DNA of 64,000 nt from an uncultured Algimonas sp. (GCF_947498175.1 NZ_CANMJB010000005.1:124001-188000), one strand, 5' to 3'; counted from the stretch's first letter, positions 35,122 to 45,127 are shown. Notes: a model not told the origin generated them from the letters alone. A program made the numbers and translations.

Positions 35122-36771
35122 ATGAGCGTCACGTCGTTATCCAAACTGCGTCATGCCCGGCCGGGCGGGCTGGCGCAGACGCTCGGACTCTATTCGGTCG
35201 CGGGGCTCGTCGCCTTGCCGATGCTCACGGTCATCCTGTCCCTGTTTCCGATCCCGATCGAGGATTGGGTGCGTCTGTGGCAAACCACCCTGCCCCTCTA
35301 CATCGTCAACACCGTCCTGCTGATGGTGCTGACCGGAGCGGTTGCGTCCGTCATCGGCATCGGCACGGCCTGGTGCGTCGCCATGCTGGATTTTCCGGGC
35401 CGGTCCGTCTTGTCCTGGATGCTCGTCCTGCCGCTCGCCGCGCCGGCCTATATTGTGGCCTATGTCTATACCGATCTGCTGGATTATTTTGGGCCTGTGC
35501 AGTCGTGGCTGCGCGAGCTGACTGGCTGGGGCCGGGACGACTATGCGTTCCCTGCCGTCCGGACCTTGCCGGGCGCGGCCTTCATCCTCGGGATCGTCCT
35601 TTATCCTTACGTCTATCTGCTGGCGCGTGCCGCCTTCGGGCGCCAATGCGTCAATCAGTGGCATGCGGCGCGCAGCCTAGGCTTGACTCCCCGCCGTGCC
35701 TTCATGCGCGTCGCTCTGCCTTTGGCGCGTCCAGCCATCGTCGGCGGGCTGGCGCTCGTCCTCATGGAGACGCTTGCCGACTTCGGTGTCGCCGACTATT
35801 TCGGAATTCCAACTTTCAGCACCGGCATCTTCCGGAGCTGGCTGGCCGCCGGCAACCGACCGGAAGCGATGAAGCTCGCCGCCGTCATGCTGGTCTGCGT
35901 GTTCGCGCTCATCGCACTCGAAAGCGCAAGTCGGAAAGGCGCGGTGTCCGGCACCGGCCTGACCCGCTCCCGCAGCGGGCACTTGCCTGTCGGCAGCTCC
36001 AGAGGCCGCCTGATCGCGGTCCTATGTGCCCTTCCCGTCCTGATCGGCTTCGCAATCCCGTTCGCCAGCCTTGTGACGAACATGCTGAACGTCCCGGACA
36101 GCCGCCCGGGCGGGGACTTCCTCGTCTATGCCGGCAATACGCTGAGCGTCGGTGTGGCCGTCGCCGGACTGTCCCTGTTGCTGGCCGCGCCGCTGGCCTA
36201 TGCCAAACGGACACGACGCAACGCGCTGACCCGTTCCGCCATCCGCTTTTCCACACTCGGATACGCTCTGCCCGGCGCCCTGCTGGCCGTGGGTGTGTTG
36301 CTTCCATTGGGCGAACTGGACCGCAGCCTGACGCACTGGGCGGCCGACCGGTTGGGATGGGAGGGCGGACTGCTCCTGACCGGAACGATCGCCGTTTTGG
36401 TCTTCGCGCTGGTGATCCGGTTCCTGACCATATCGTTCAACGCGCTGTCATCGGGGTTCGATCAGATCGCGCCATCGATGGACGCGGCCGCCCGGTCGCT
36501 GGGGTCAAGCCCGGCCGCCGTCATGCGGCGCATCCATGTGCCGCTGCTGCGCCCCAGCCTGTTGGCAGGCGGATTGCTGGTCTTCGTGGACACGCTGCGG
36601 GAACTGCCCGCCACATTGATCCTGCGACCGTTCAATTTCGACACGCTGGCCACGCGCATCTATTGGCTGGCCAGCGACGAACGCATCGCGGAAGCCTCGA
36701 CGGCCGCTGTCTTGGTGATTCTGTGCGGCCTTATTCCGGTCATCCTGATCAACCGGACGCTGGAGCGCTGA
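35122..36771 (+). CDS. fbpB: Ferric iron ABC transporter permease, FbpB family (two fused halves)
   Basis: This 549-residue inner-membrane protein has two repeated permease domains of about six helices each. The cytoplasmic EAA-type loops are QWHAARSLGLTPRRAFMRVALPLARPAIVGG in the first half and SMDAAARSLGSSPAAVMRRIHVPLLRPSLLAGG in the second, as expected for FbpB/CysT-like iron permeases. It is divergent from fbpC and convergent with the M16 protease gene, 20 bases away. Several long frames on both strands over it are shadows. Confidence 0.93.
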   Translation: MSVTSLSKLRHARPGGLAQTLGLYSVAGLVALPMLTVILSLFPIPIEDWVRLWQTTLPLYIVNTVLLMVLTGAVASVIGIGTAWCVAMLDFPGRSVLSWMLVLPLAAPAYIVAYVYTDLLDYFGPVQSWLRELTGWGRDDYAFPAVRTLPGAAFILGIVLYPYVYLLARAAFGRQCVNQWHAARSLGLTPRRAFMRVALPLARPAIVGGLALVLMETLADFGVADYFGIPTFSTGIFRSWLAAGNRPEAMKLAAVMLVCVFALIALESASRKGAVSGTGLTRSRSGHLPVGSSRGRLIAVLCALPVLIGFAIPFASLVTNMLNVPDSRPGGDFLVYAGNTLSVGVAVAGLSLLLAAPLAYAKRTRRNALTRSAIRFSTLGYALPGALLAVGVLLPLGELDRSLTHWAADRLGWEGGLLLTGTIAVLVFALVIRFLTISFNALSSGFDQIAPSMDAAARSLGSSPAAVMRRIHVPLLRPSLLAGGLLVFVDTLRELPATLILRPFNFDTLATRIYWLASDERIAEASTAAVLVILCGLIPVILINRTLER

Positions 36772-36791
36772 AGACGCCCCAAGCCGGTCTT

Positions 36792-39734
36792 CTAGTCCAG
36801 CGCGGCGTCGCTTTCCGGCGCGCCAGCGTCATCAGTGGGCAGGATCCTGACTTCCAGGATCTTGTCCGCATCGAAGATCTCGACGGCGAGACGACGCATC
36901 TCAGTCAGGTCGATGGCCGCGTAATCGCCGCGCCGCGTGCGGTGGCTGCGCAGGCCTCGCCCGTCCTCATGCGCGTCCGATAGCACGTTCATCCAATAGG
37001 GATTGGTCTGTTCCGTACTGTCGAGCTTGCGGATCACCGGCTCCAGCGCCCGGTCCAACTCGTCCTGGCTGATCGTCCCGCGTCCGAGCTCGCCCGCGAT
37101 GCGGCGCACTAAGTCGGACATGCGCGCCACATCTTCTGGCTTGAGCGACATGACGGCGAACAGATAGCCGAAATCGTCGAAGACGGTGCTGGCGGACGCG
37201 CCTGCGCCCGGCGAATAGGTCGTGGCTTCGCCTTCGCGGATATCCTTGACCAGCCGGTTTCGCAGGATGGCCCGCAGGACCGACAGCCGACGCGCATAGG
37301 CCGGGTCCATCCCGTCTCCGGCGGGCCAGTAAAGCCGCAACTGAGCCTGATTGTCGTCGCCGCGGTGACGGAAGATGACCGGCTCGCCGCCCCCGTCCGG
37401 GAAGGCGACTGCGCGCCGGGAGTCCACCAGCTCGCTGGCGGGAGCGTTGACGGGTCGGCGCAAGGGCAACGCCCCCAGCGTTTCCGCAACGGCTTGCACG
37501 ACCACATCCGGATCCATGTCGCCGACGACCGTCACCTGGATGGGCCCGCTTTCCAATTGCGGCCGGAGCCAGCTTTCGATCTCGGCGAGGGTGGGAGTGT
37601 AGAATTCCTCTTCGGACGTGAAACCGAACCGGTCATCCCCGTGTATCAGGCGAGCGATTTCGCGGCCCGCCACACCTTCGACGGTGGTGTCATGGCGCGG
37701 ATACCAGGCTTTCAGTTTATCGATGTGATTGCGCCGGGCGTCTTCGGAGAAAGCCTGCGCCGAAAGCTGGGCCGCGAACACGTCCAGCTGCGTCCGCATA
37801 TCCTCCGGCACGGTCTGAACCATGAAGGCGAATCGATCTTCGTCCACGCGATTGGTGAAGGCATTCGTCAGGACCAGACGCCCCGCCATGAGACGCCGCA
37901 ATTCTTCGGGACTGTGCGCTTCCAGGCCACTCTCCTTCATGATGGTCAATGACATGCGGCGCAGGCCCTCGCTCTTGTAGGGCGCCGACAGATTGCCATC
38001 GCCGAACTGGACGTTGATATTGACGCGGTCATCCTGATAGTCGGTCCGCTTGACCGTCAGCGCGACATTGTTGTCGAACCGCACCAGGCGGGCGTCGACA
38101 TCTTCGAGATAGTTGTCGGAGACGATCCGGCCGGGCTTGCCGTGATCCGTGTAGGCGAATTCGGCTTGAACGATAGGGTCCGGCGCAGCGACCGGCACGG
38201 CGCGGCTCGCGTCGAGCACCTCGCGCACATCGGCTTGCGTGATGCCGTCCGCATCCGGCAGCTGCAGGAACACGGACAGGTCTTCGGGATCGCCCCAACG
38301 TTCGCGGAAGGCGGCTTCGACCTGATCCAGGGTGAGCGTATCCTTCAGCGCGTTCCATCGCGCCAGGTTCTGTACGGGGTGTGTGAAGACGATGTCTTCG
38401 GCGACACTGTTCATAAGACTGTCGACCAATCCGCCCATGCGCGCCGTGGTGGGTCGCGTATCGGCTCCGGCGGCCTGGGCCTCGTAGCTGGCTTCGTAGC
38501 GCCGGATCTGGGCGTCGAATTCGGCCGGATCGAATCCATGAAGCAACGCCCGACGTAATTCCGTCTCGATGCCGTTCAGACTTTGGCGCCAGTCTTCGGG
38601 CCGGATCTGCGCTTGGATGATGGCGCCTTCCGTCAGGTCGAGCGTGGCGTTGGATCCGGCCGTCGCCGAGATGAAGGGCCGGTCGCTCTGTTCGGACAGG
38701 GCGCGCAGACGCTGGTTGAGCATACCGAACGCCAATCCGCGCAAAGTCCGCTCCCGGCGGGTTTCGGCCGTGTCCGGACGATCGACGTAAGGCCGCATGG
38801 TGGCCAGTACGACCTGCGGCAAGACACCCTCCTCGGCATGGATGCCGATGCGGGCGGGTTCTATATCGGCAGGACTCGCCAGCCCTTTCGGAGCGGCATC
38901 GGTCTTGCCGCGCCAATCACCGAAAGTCTCGCGGATGCGCGCTTCGATATCCGCCGGGTCGGCATCGCCGACGAAAACGACGGACGTTTTCTCCGGATGG
39001 TAGTTGGCCTCGTAGAACTCGCGGAAATCGTCGGAGCGGATCGACCGGATCGCCTCTTCGGTGCCGATCGGCAAACGGTCCATCACGTCGCTGCCCGGTG
39101 CGAAAAAGCGCATGCGCGCTTCCCAGCCCCGGTAGGCCGCCGTGTCGCGCGTGCGTTTTTCCGACAGGATGATCCCGAGTTCGCGGTCGATGGCTCCTTG
39201 GTCGAGCGTCAGACCGCTGGCCGTTTCGCGCATCAGCATGAAGGCGGCGTCGAGAATGTCGTCCGTCGTTTTGGGCAGGTTGAGCTTGTAGGTCGTGCGT
39301 TCCAGACCCGTGCTGGCATTCGTGTCCGCGCCGAAGCTGAGGCCCAGCCGCTCCAGCATTTGGATCATCTCGCCTTCGGGGACATTCTCGGATCCGTTGA
39401 AGGCCATGTGTTCGAGATAATGGGCGAGCCCCTCCGTGCCTTCCGTTTCAGCGAGCGATCCGGCATCGAACTGCACGCGAAGCGCCCCTTGCCCCGGCGG
39501 GGTCGCATTAGGCAGGATCGCGTAGCGCACCCCGTTATCGAGCCGTCCCGTCACCAGAGCGGGATCGGGAACCAGCTCGGCGAAGGCCGCGTCCGCTTGA
39601 GCCGCGTCTGCAGGCTGGACCTGCGCCCGGACCGTTTGCCAAGGGGCCAATGCCAATAACCCCAGACCTGTGATCGCAGTGCTGCAGAGGATCCATCGTT
39701 TCCATGAAAGGGGGGTCTTGCGGGATCGGGTCAT
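36792..39734 (-). CDS. Periplasmic M16 family zinc metallopeptidase
   Basis: This 980-residue protein has a signal sequence (hydrophobic residues 14-37, ending TVRAQ). The inverted zinc motif H105-Y-L-E108-H109 lies in GLAHYLEHMAFNG, with a downstream acidic ligand about 76 residues later (around E185). Four M16 domains follow in the pitrilysin/PqqL pattern. Members degrade peptides or unfolded proteins inside a closed chamber; PqqL and FusC act in the periplasm on imported proteins. The ATG at 39734 has AAAGGAG upstream. It is the last gene of an operon with an STN-type TBDR, a sigma factor and FecR, which suggests it processes the imported ligand. Confidence 0.92.
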   Translation of the reverse strand: MTRSRKTPLSWKRWILCSTAITGLGLLALAPWQTVRAQVQPADAAQADAAFAELVPDPALVTGRLDNGVRYAILPNATPPGQGALRVQFDAGSLAETEGTEGLAHYLEHMAFNGSENVPEGEMIQMLERLGLSFGADTNASTGLERTTYKLNLPKTTDDILDAAFMLMRETASGLTLDQGAIDRELGIILSEKRTRDTAAYRGWEARMRFFAPGSDVMDRLPIGTEEAIRSIRSDDFREFYEANYHPEKTSVVFVGDADPADIEARIRETFGDWRGKTDAAPKGLASPADIEPARIGIHAEEGVLPQVVLATMRPYVDRPDTAETRRERTLRGLAFGMLNQRLRALSEQSDRPFISATAGSNATLDLTEGAIIQAQIRPEDWRQSLNGIETELRRALLHGFDPAEFDAQIRRYEASYEAQAAGADTRPTTARMGGLVDSLMNSVAEDIVFTHPVQNLARWNALKDTLTLDQVEAAFRERWGDPEDLSVFLQLPDADGITQADVREVLDASRAVPVAAPDPIVQAEFAYTDHGKPGRIVSDNYLEDVDARLVRFDNNVALTVKRTDYQDDRVNINVQFGDGNLSAPYKSEGLRRMSLTIMKESGLEAHSPEELRRLMAGRLVLTNAFTNRVDEDRFAFMVQTVPEDMRTQLDVFAAQLSAQAFSEDARRNHIDKLKAWYPRHDTTVEGVAGREIARLIHGDDRFGFTSEEEFYTPTLAEIESWLRPQLESGPIQVTVVGDMDPDVVVQAVAETLGALPLRRPVNAPASELVDSRRAVAFPDGGGEPVIFRHRGDDNQAQLRLYWPAGDGMDPAYARRLSVLRAILRNRLVKDIREGEATTYSPGAGASASTVFDDFGYLFAVMSLKPEDVARMSDLVRRIAGELGRGTISQDELDRALEPVIRKLDSTEQTNPYWMNVLSDAHEDGRGLRSHRTRRGDYAAIDLTEMRRLAVEIFDADKILEVRILPTDDAGAPESDAALD

Positions 39735-39818
39735 GGTCGGCTCCTTTGGATTCCGGCCGGTATCGTCCGGTCGGGAGACAGGGACCTGCGTCCCTGATGG
39801 GGACTGGCGCGGCGGCAC

Positions 39819-40898
39819 CTACCAGTCGATGATGATATGGTCGCGATCCGGATCGTCCGTGACGGACAGGCCGAAATTGGCTTCCAGCGCGGCGGCGAGT
39901 GAATGGGTCGAACCCAGCTTGAAGTTGGCGCTTGCCTCCAGCTCGCCGATGGCGGGATCGTTCAGCACGATCTGCCGCGTCGTGTAGCGGTTCAGCTCCG
40001 AGACGATGTGCGACAGCTGCGCATCGACGAAGATATGCCGCCCTTGGCGCCAGGACAGGTCGGATTCGATCGTCTGCGGCGTGACTTGCGTCATGGCTTC
40101 CTCGGCGGAAACGAAACGTTCGCCGGGCGACAATTCCACGGGCGCGGAGGCAATCGGTGCGACATCCGGATCGTTGAGGGAGATTTCGTCCACCCGGACC
40201 TTGCCTTCCAGCAGCGTCACCTGGGTCGAAGCCTCGTCGAGGCGGACCTCGAACAACGTTCCGAGCGCCGTCACCTTGCGGTCGCCCGCATAGACCATGA
40301 AGGGACGGTCGGCATCGTGGGCGACATCGAAGATTGCCTGGCCGCGCAGCATGTAGATCTCGCGCGCCTGGTCGGCCAGCACGACGCGGATTTCGCTGTC
40401 CGTGTTGACCTCGACCGTGCTGCCATCCGGCAGGGTGCGGGTCAGGCGTTCGCCGACCGAAGTGAGGAGATGGATCGGCGCCGCATTGTCCGCGGATGCG
40501 GTCTGCATGACGGGACCGGAGCCGAAGGCGGGGATCCAGCCTGCTTGGTAACCGCCGAGCCCGATCACGAACAGCGCTGACGCGGCGATCCCGGCCAGGC
40601 CGTAGCGCAGGCCGTTGCGTGTCCCGCGTCGCGCATTGACACCTTGGCCGAGCGCCCCGGCGCGCAGGGCCAAAATGTCCGGATCGTTGCGCACCCCGTC
40701 CGAGGCTTCCAGCGTTGCGATCAGCGTATCGTAGGCCGCGCGGTTCTGCGCACTGGCTTCGCGCCACAGGATGAAGGACTTGCGCTGCGCCGGGCGGCAG
40801 CGATCGCTGCCCAGAACGGCCGCCCAATAGGCGGCCTGGGCGTCCACGTCGCCTTCGGGGAAGTCCGGGCGCGGATCGATAAAGTCGGACACGGTCAT
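39819..40898 (-). CDS. FecR family anti-sigma regulator
   Basis: This 359-residue protein has an N-terminal cytoplasmic domain (DAQAAYWAAVLGSDRCRPAQRKSFILWREAS), one TM helix at about 97-117 (YGLAGIAASALFVIGLGGYQAGW), and a periplasmic FecR domain (PDGSTVEVNTDSEIRVV; FMVYAGDRKVTALGTLFEVR). The end resembles an STN-like fold (LSHIVSELNRYTTRQIVL). It would hold or activate the sigma factor encoded just upstream, on a signal from the STN domain of the TBDR. Its ATG overlaps the sigma stop by four bases. Confidence 0.93.
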   Translation of the reverse strand: MTVSDFIDPRPDFPEGDVDAQAAYWAAVLGSDRCRPAQRKSFILWREASAQNRAAYDTLIATLEASDGVRNDPDILALRAGALGQGVNARRGTRNGLRYGLAGIAASALFVIGLGGYQAGWIPAFGSGPVMQTASADNAAPIHLLTSVGERLTRTLPDGSTVEVNTDSEIRVVLADQAREIYMLRGQAIFDVAHDADRPFMVYAGDRKVTALGTLFEVRLDEASTQVTLLEGKVRVDEISLNDPDVAPIASAPVELSPGERFVSAEEAMTQVTPQTIESDLSWRQGRHIFVDAQLSHIVSELNRYTTRQIVLNDPAIGELEASANFKLGSTHSLAAALEANFGLSVTDDPDRDHIIIDW

Positions 40899-41383
40899 GA
40901 CGTTTCGTCTCTCACGGTCTTGAGCCGCGCGAGGGCGGCCATCATGTATTTTTCGACCGAACTGCGCGACACGCCCATCAACTCGGCGATTTCGCGGTAG
41001 GTCAACCCCTCGAAACGGTTGAGCACGAAAACACGCTGAGGTTTCTTCGGCAAGGCCAGGATCGCGGCCTTGATGCGGGCCAGTTCCTCACGGCCCGCCA
41101 ACTGGCGGTCGGCGGACGGCGCCTCGGATGTGAGCCAGTCACCATCGACGCTGACGTGGGACAGCGCCGCACGGTGACTGGCCCGGCGGGCTCGGTCGCG
41201 AAGAAGGTTTGCCGCGACCGTGAAGACATAGCCTTGGGGGTTATCGAGCCTATCCACCCCGCCTTTCCGAATGATTCGGATCAACGTCTCCTGGACGAAA
41301 TCCTGCGCCTCGGCCTCGCCCAACCCCTTGCGCCGGAAATAGCGCATCAGGGGCGCGCGGAAACTGGCGTCAAGATCGTCCAA
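40895..41383 (-). CDS. ECF sigma factor, FecI-like
   Basis: This 162-residue protein has sigma region 2 (FRAPLMRYFRRKGLGEAEAQDFVQETLIRIIR) and region 4 with helix-turn-helix (LTYREIAELMGVSRSSVEKYMMAALARLK). It should direct transcription of the receptor operon. The start is odd: the frame contains no ATG before the preceding in-frame stop, and the best start is TTG at 41383 (LDDLDASF); a small indel near the start is possible. It lies 57 bases after the TBDR gene, the reverse of the usual fecI-fecR-receptor order. Confidence 0.9.
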   Translation of the reverse strand: MDDLDASFRAPLMRYFRRKGLGEAEAQDFVQETLIRIIRKGGVDRLDNPQGYVFTVAANLLRDRARRASHRAALSHVSVDGDWLTSEAPSADRQLAGREELARIKAAILALPKKPQRVFVLNRFEGLTYREIAELMGVSRSSVEKYMMAALARLKTVRDETS

Positions 41384-41440
41384 CCCCGCGCCGGCATGTC
41401 CGTTCGCATCATATGTCGGTTGTTCGGTTATCGTCTTGTC

Positions 41441-44400
41441 CTAGAACGTAACCCGCGCACCGACAGTCACCCGCCGACCGCCGTTGTATTGAATACTGCT
41501 CGGATAATAATAATCGAAATCAGAAGTACTAAATGTCGAAGCGAAAGCCCTTCGGACATCGGCATCTTTGGACCCTCTCAATAGATCATCACCCTCAAGA
41601 TAGACGATCATGCGCGGCATTCGGCCCTTTCCATCGAACTGATAGGCCAGACGGGCATCTAGAGTATCGAAACCTGGCGTTATTTCATTAATGTTGAACT
41701 CATCTCGTGAAAAGGACGATGCAGACTGGTATGTATAAATAACACTACCGGAGAAATGACCGTCCTCATAACGGAGCGACGCATTTCCAGCCCACTCCGA
41801 CTGACCCGCAAGCGGGCCAAGAAGTTGCAAAGTAACGTTTTCCCCATCATCGTTGCGCGCTGCTTCAACTTCACTGAACTCACTTTTCGTGTAGGTGAGA
41901 TTGCCGACCACACTAAAGTTTTCGACCCAACTTGGAGCTCTCTCACCCAGAAAGTCGATTTGTCGAATGACTTCCAACTCGGCGCCGTAGATTTCGCCAC
42001 CCTCACCGTTTATCGGACGACGGATGGCATATTCGGTCACGTCTGGAATGTTCAGCAACGCTGGATCGATCTGCTCTAAACCTTGCAGACGCTCCAGAAT
42101 GCGATCGCGGATCGATGCATCTGTTGGCTCAAGTGGTTGACTAAACTGGGTAAAGTTATTCGCCACGTCCTTATAAAAAAGACCAAGTCTGACCAAACCT
42201 GGATTATCCTTAAAATAGTAGGACAAATCTAAGTCGAAATTGTCTGTAACCGTTGGCTTAAGATCTGGATTGGGTTCGCTAATTTGCGCCCGTTCAAAAC
42301 CAGTTCGAAGATCCAGTAAGAAGTTTGTCGGGCGGGCGAGCAGCGCAATGGTCGGCAGGACCGTTGAACGAAAATATGCACCACGTACAACAATTTGCTC
42401 ATTGGGGCGATAATTCGCGATCACGCTTGGCGTCCAGAGCTCCTGTTCACTTTCGGCGTCTATGTAATCAACGAGACCCACGCTCGCCAATTCGATACGC
42501 GGAATAGTTACGACAGCCGTTCCAGGAAGAAAAACTGTGGGAGTCGAGATGAGGCGTGAATTCCTTTTTTCGCGCTGATAACGGACCCCGCCGATAATCT
42601 CCAAGTCGGAGACATCAACCTTCGCCTCGATATAGGCCGCAAGTATCTTCTCGCCAATTTCAGCTGGAGATATAGCAAGAGCGTCTTCTTGAGGCGTAAG
42701 CTGTCTACGATCATTGAGTCGAAGACGCGACTCGTTGATCTCAGTCGATGGATCATCTTCAGCTCGGTAAATATCGAACAACTGATCGATAATTGGGCCT
42801 CCTGAACCCGCATTAAGGCGACCAATCGGAACACCGAGCCCAATATCGGAAAAGTCGGACAAGGCGTATGCGGAAGAATTCAGCTCCGACAGAAAGACAT
42901 TACCTCTCTGACCATTTCGCCGCTCCCGCCCAAAGCTAAATGCACTCTGTAAAGCGGTAGTAGAGAGATTGTCATCTCCGTTTTCTCGGACACGGTCTTC
43001 GAACTTACCCCCAACCTCGATGTAATCCAAATAGGATCCACCGAAATAACGACGAACATCCAGTTCGAAAACCGTATTCTCGCTCGTATCGACCGTATCA
43101 GCCTGGCTTGCTGTCAATAGGGCATATTGAGAAGGATCATCGACGTAATCGCGACCCGCAGCTGTCAATGAGAGAATAGGAATACCATCCCCTACAAAGT
43201 CAATAAATCCGCCTACAACGCGCGGTACTGCCGGGGAGTCGTCTTGAGTGATTATAACGGTGTTTGGGTCCGCATATTCATCAATCAATGATTGCGTGGT
43301 GCTCCGCGTGTTCTGGAAACTCAAGAATGATCGGTTTCTTGCACGCTCTGAATCAGAGTAGCCGATCTTGTAATCGAATTCCCAGTTATCAACGTCGGTC
43401 TCGCCTCTAAAGCTTATAGAACGCGTCGTCAGATCCTCAGATTGGTCTGTCAGAGCGATACTCGACGACAAGCCCAAAGCATATTCACGTGGCCTGATCT
43501 CACCACCTAATTCGGGAACGGGCATCTGTGTTGGACTGAAAGCTAGCGCAACATTCTGCAATGTGCGGGCTTGAGAAAAAACTGCGTCGCTTTCAATCTG
43601 CTGTAGATCCAGTCGGAAACGCGTATGGTCGTTCCAATCATAAGCGGCGTTTAATGACATAGTTAGGTTTTCGGAGTCTCGATCTTGCGAGACATAAGCC
43701 GCTCCGGTATATAGCGGCTCATCAATCTCCGGGTCGAATGGGAAATTAAAACTCTCGGGCACCCTGAATATATTAGCAAAACCTGCCGGAAGCACGGAGT
43801 CGAAACTCATTAACGCATTGGTGTTATAGTTAGTTCGCTTGGAATCTCGGTATTGTACTGTCGCCGACAGACCAAAGTCCGGGGTCAACTGGTAAGCCCC
43901 TGTCGCGGACAGTTCGACCTCGTCGCCAAAGCCGCTTACAAACGGCGTTTGCCACTCAGCGCCAAGATTGAGATACCTTTCTCCATAATCGAGACCGGAA
44001 CGTGTCTCGATCTCTACAAGCCCTCCCGAGCCAGTCGCCTCTTGACTTGGTAAGAGCGACTTCTGAATAGTCACCTGCTTAATGTTGTCGGTCAAGAAGC
44101 CAGATAAATCGATACCCCGATCAATCCCGGTCCCCTGCAAATCGATACCGTTTAGTTGAATATTGATCGCCTGATCATTGAAACCACGAACCGAAATCCG
44201 TTCCCCCTCACCAGTCGCGTCGTCGCGCGTGAAAGTTACGCCGGACACCCGCCGCAGCGCTTCGGACAAGGTCTCCGCCGGAAAATCCCCCATCAGGTCC
44301 GACGATACCACCGTCGCGCTGTTCGTCGCCGCCCGTTGCTGGTTCAGCGCCTGCTGCAGGGCCGAGCGGTTGGCGTAGACGACGACCTGGTCGGTAACGC

Positions 44401-45127
44401 TATCGGTCAGGGAAAAATTTGCCTGGGTTTCCTCCCCGGACGAAACGCTGACGCGCTGGCTCTGGAAGTCGGCGCCGAGATAGTTGACGGACAGGCTGTA
44501 TTGCCCGGCCGGTGCGGCGGAGAAGCGGTAGAAGCCGCGCGTATCGGTCGATTCCGTGCGCCCCAGCCCTTCGATCAGGACGATGGCGCCGGCCAGCGGC
44601 TGGCCGGAGAACTGATCCACGACCTGGCCCGTGATGACGCCGGTCTCGGCGTCGAGATCGAAATCGTCCGCCATAACCGTGGCCGGTGTCTCCTCCACGA
44701 CGGGCGCAGGCGTCGGCGCGGGTCTTGGTGCGGTCTGGGCCGTCTGCACGACTGGGCCTTGCGATTGCATCTGGGCGCCGGTTTGCATCGGAGTCCCCGA
44801 CATGTCAGTCGTCGTGATGACAAAGACATTCGGGCTGGGTTCCGCGACGCGCAGATCGGTGCCACGCAGGATACGCCCCAGATCGGCGCGCGCATCACCG
44901 GTCAGGCCGATCTCGGCCTCGACATGGCGGCTGCCGACATCCGCCGAATACATGACTTCGACGTTGGATTCACTGGCGAACCTGTTGAGCACGCTCGACA
45001 ATGTGTCGTCGGACGGCGTCAGGGGCTGGGCCTGTGCCGCAGCGCAGATCAAACTCAGCGCGGACACGCCGCCCAGCAACCGTACGGCGCGACAGGCCAA
45101 GACATGCGTATTTGTCGATTTCGTCAT
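41441..45127 (-). CDS. STN-domain TonB-dependent receptor (signal-transducing), large, mosaic composition
   Basis: This 1228-residue protein has, in order: signal peptide (ending AQAQ); STN signalling domain (about 36-110, LSSVLNRFASESNVEVMYSAD ... ILRGTDLRV); Pro-rich linker; carboxypeptidase-regulatory-like domain (about 165-250, GQVVDQFSGQPLAGAIVLIEG); plug (ETLSEALRRVSGVTFTRDD); and a long barrel ending GARVTF. The ATG at 45127 follows GGGGAGA. The STN domain and downstream FecI/FecR genes mark a transducer. DNA before about 44220 (barrel) is much AT-richer than the N-terminal part: lines counted by hand give about 40-42% GC at 42121 and 43321, and 75% at 44701. The ligand is unknown, but the M16 partner hints at a protein or peptide. 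Confidence 0.93.
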   Translation of the reverse strand: MTKSTNTHVLACRAVRLLGGVSALSLICAAAQAQPLTPSDDTLSSVLNRFASESNVEVMYSADVGSRHVEAEIGLTGDARADLGRILRGTDLRVAEPSPNVFVITTTDMSGTPMQTGAQMQSQGPVVQTAQTAPRPAPTPAPVVEETPATVMADDFDLDAETGVITGQVVDQFSGQPLAGAIVLIEGLGRTESTDTRGFYRFSAAPAGQYSLSVNYLGADFQSQRVSVSSGEETQANFSLTDSVTDQVVVYANRSALQQALNQQRAATNSATVVSSDLMGDFPAETLSEALRRVSGVTFTRDDATGEGERISVRGFNDQAINIQLNGIDLQGTGIDRGIDLSGFLTDNIKQVTIQKSLLPSQEATGSGGLVEIETRSGLDYGERYLNLGAEWQTPFVSGFGDEVELSATGAYQLTPDFGLSATVQYRDSKRTNYNTNALMSFDSVLPAGFANIFRVPESFNFPFDPEIDEPLYTGAAYVSQDRDSENLTMSLNAAYDWNDHTRFRLDLQQIESDAVFSQARTLQNVALAFSPTQMPVPELGGEIRPREYALGLSSSIALTDQSEDLTTRSISFRGETDVDNWEFDYKIGYSDSERARNRSFLSFQNTRSTTQSLIDEYADPNTVIITQDDSPAVPRVVGGFIDFVGDGIPILSLTAAGRDYVDDPSQYALLTASQADTVDTSENTVFELDVRRYFGGSYLDYIEVGGKFEDRVRENGDDNLSTTALQSAFSFGRERRNGQRGNVFLSELNSSAYALSDFSDIGLGVPIGRLNAGSGGPIIDQLFDIYRAEDDPSTEINESRLRLNDRRQLTPQEDALAISPAEIGEKILAAYIEAKVDVSDLEIIGGVRYQREKRNSRLISTPTVFLPGTAVVTIPRIELASVGLVDYIDAESEQELWTPSVIANYRPNEQIVVRGAYFRSTVLPTIALLARPTNFLLDLRTGFERAQISEPNPDLKPTVTDNFDLDLSYYFKDNPGLVRLGLFYKDVANNFTQFSQPLEPTDASIRDRILERLQGLEQIDPALLNIPDVTEYAIRRPINGEGGEIYGAELEVIRQIDFLGERAPSWVENFSVVGNLTYTKSEFSEVEAARNDDGENVTLQLLGPLAGQSEWAGNASLRYEDGHFSGSVIYTYQSASSFSRDEFNINEITPGFDTLDARLAYQFDGKGRMPRMIVYLEGDDLLRGSKDADVRRAFASTFSTSDFDYYYPSSIQYNGGRRVTVGARVTF

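Noticed and set aside
34986..36983. 665-codon plus-strand frame
   Set aside because: It is a second frame over fbpB, whose own frame has the expected helices and permease loops.
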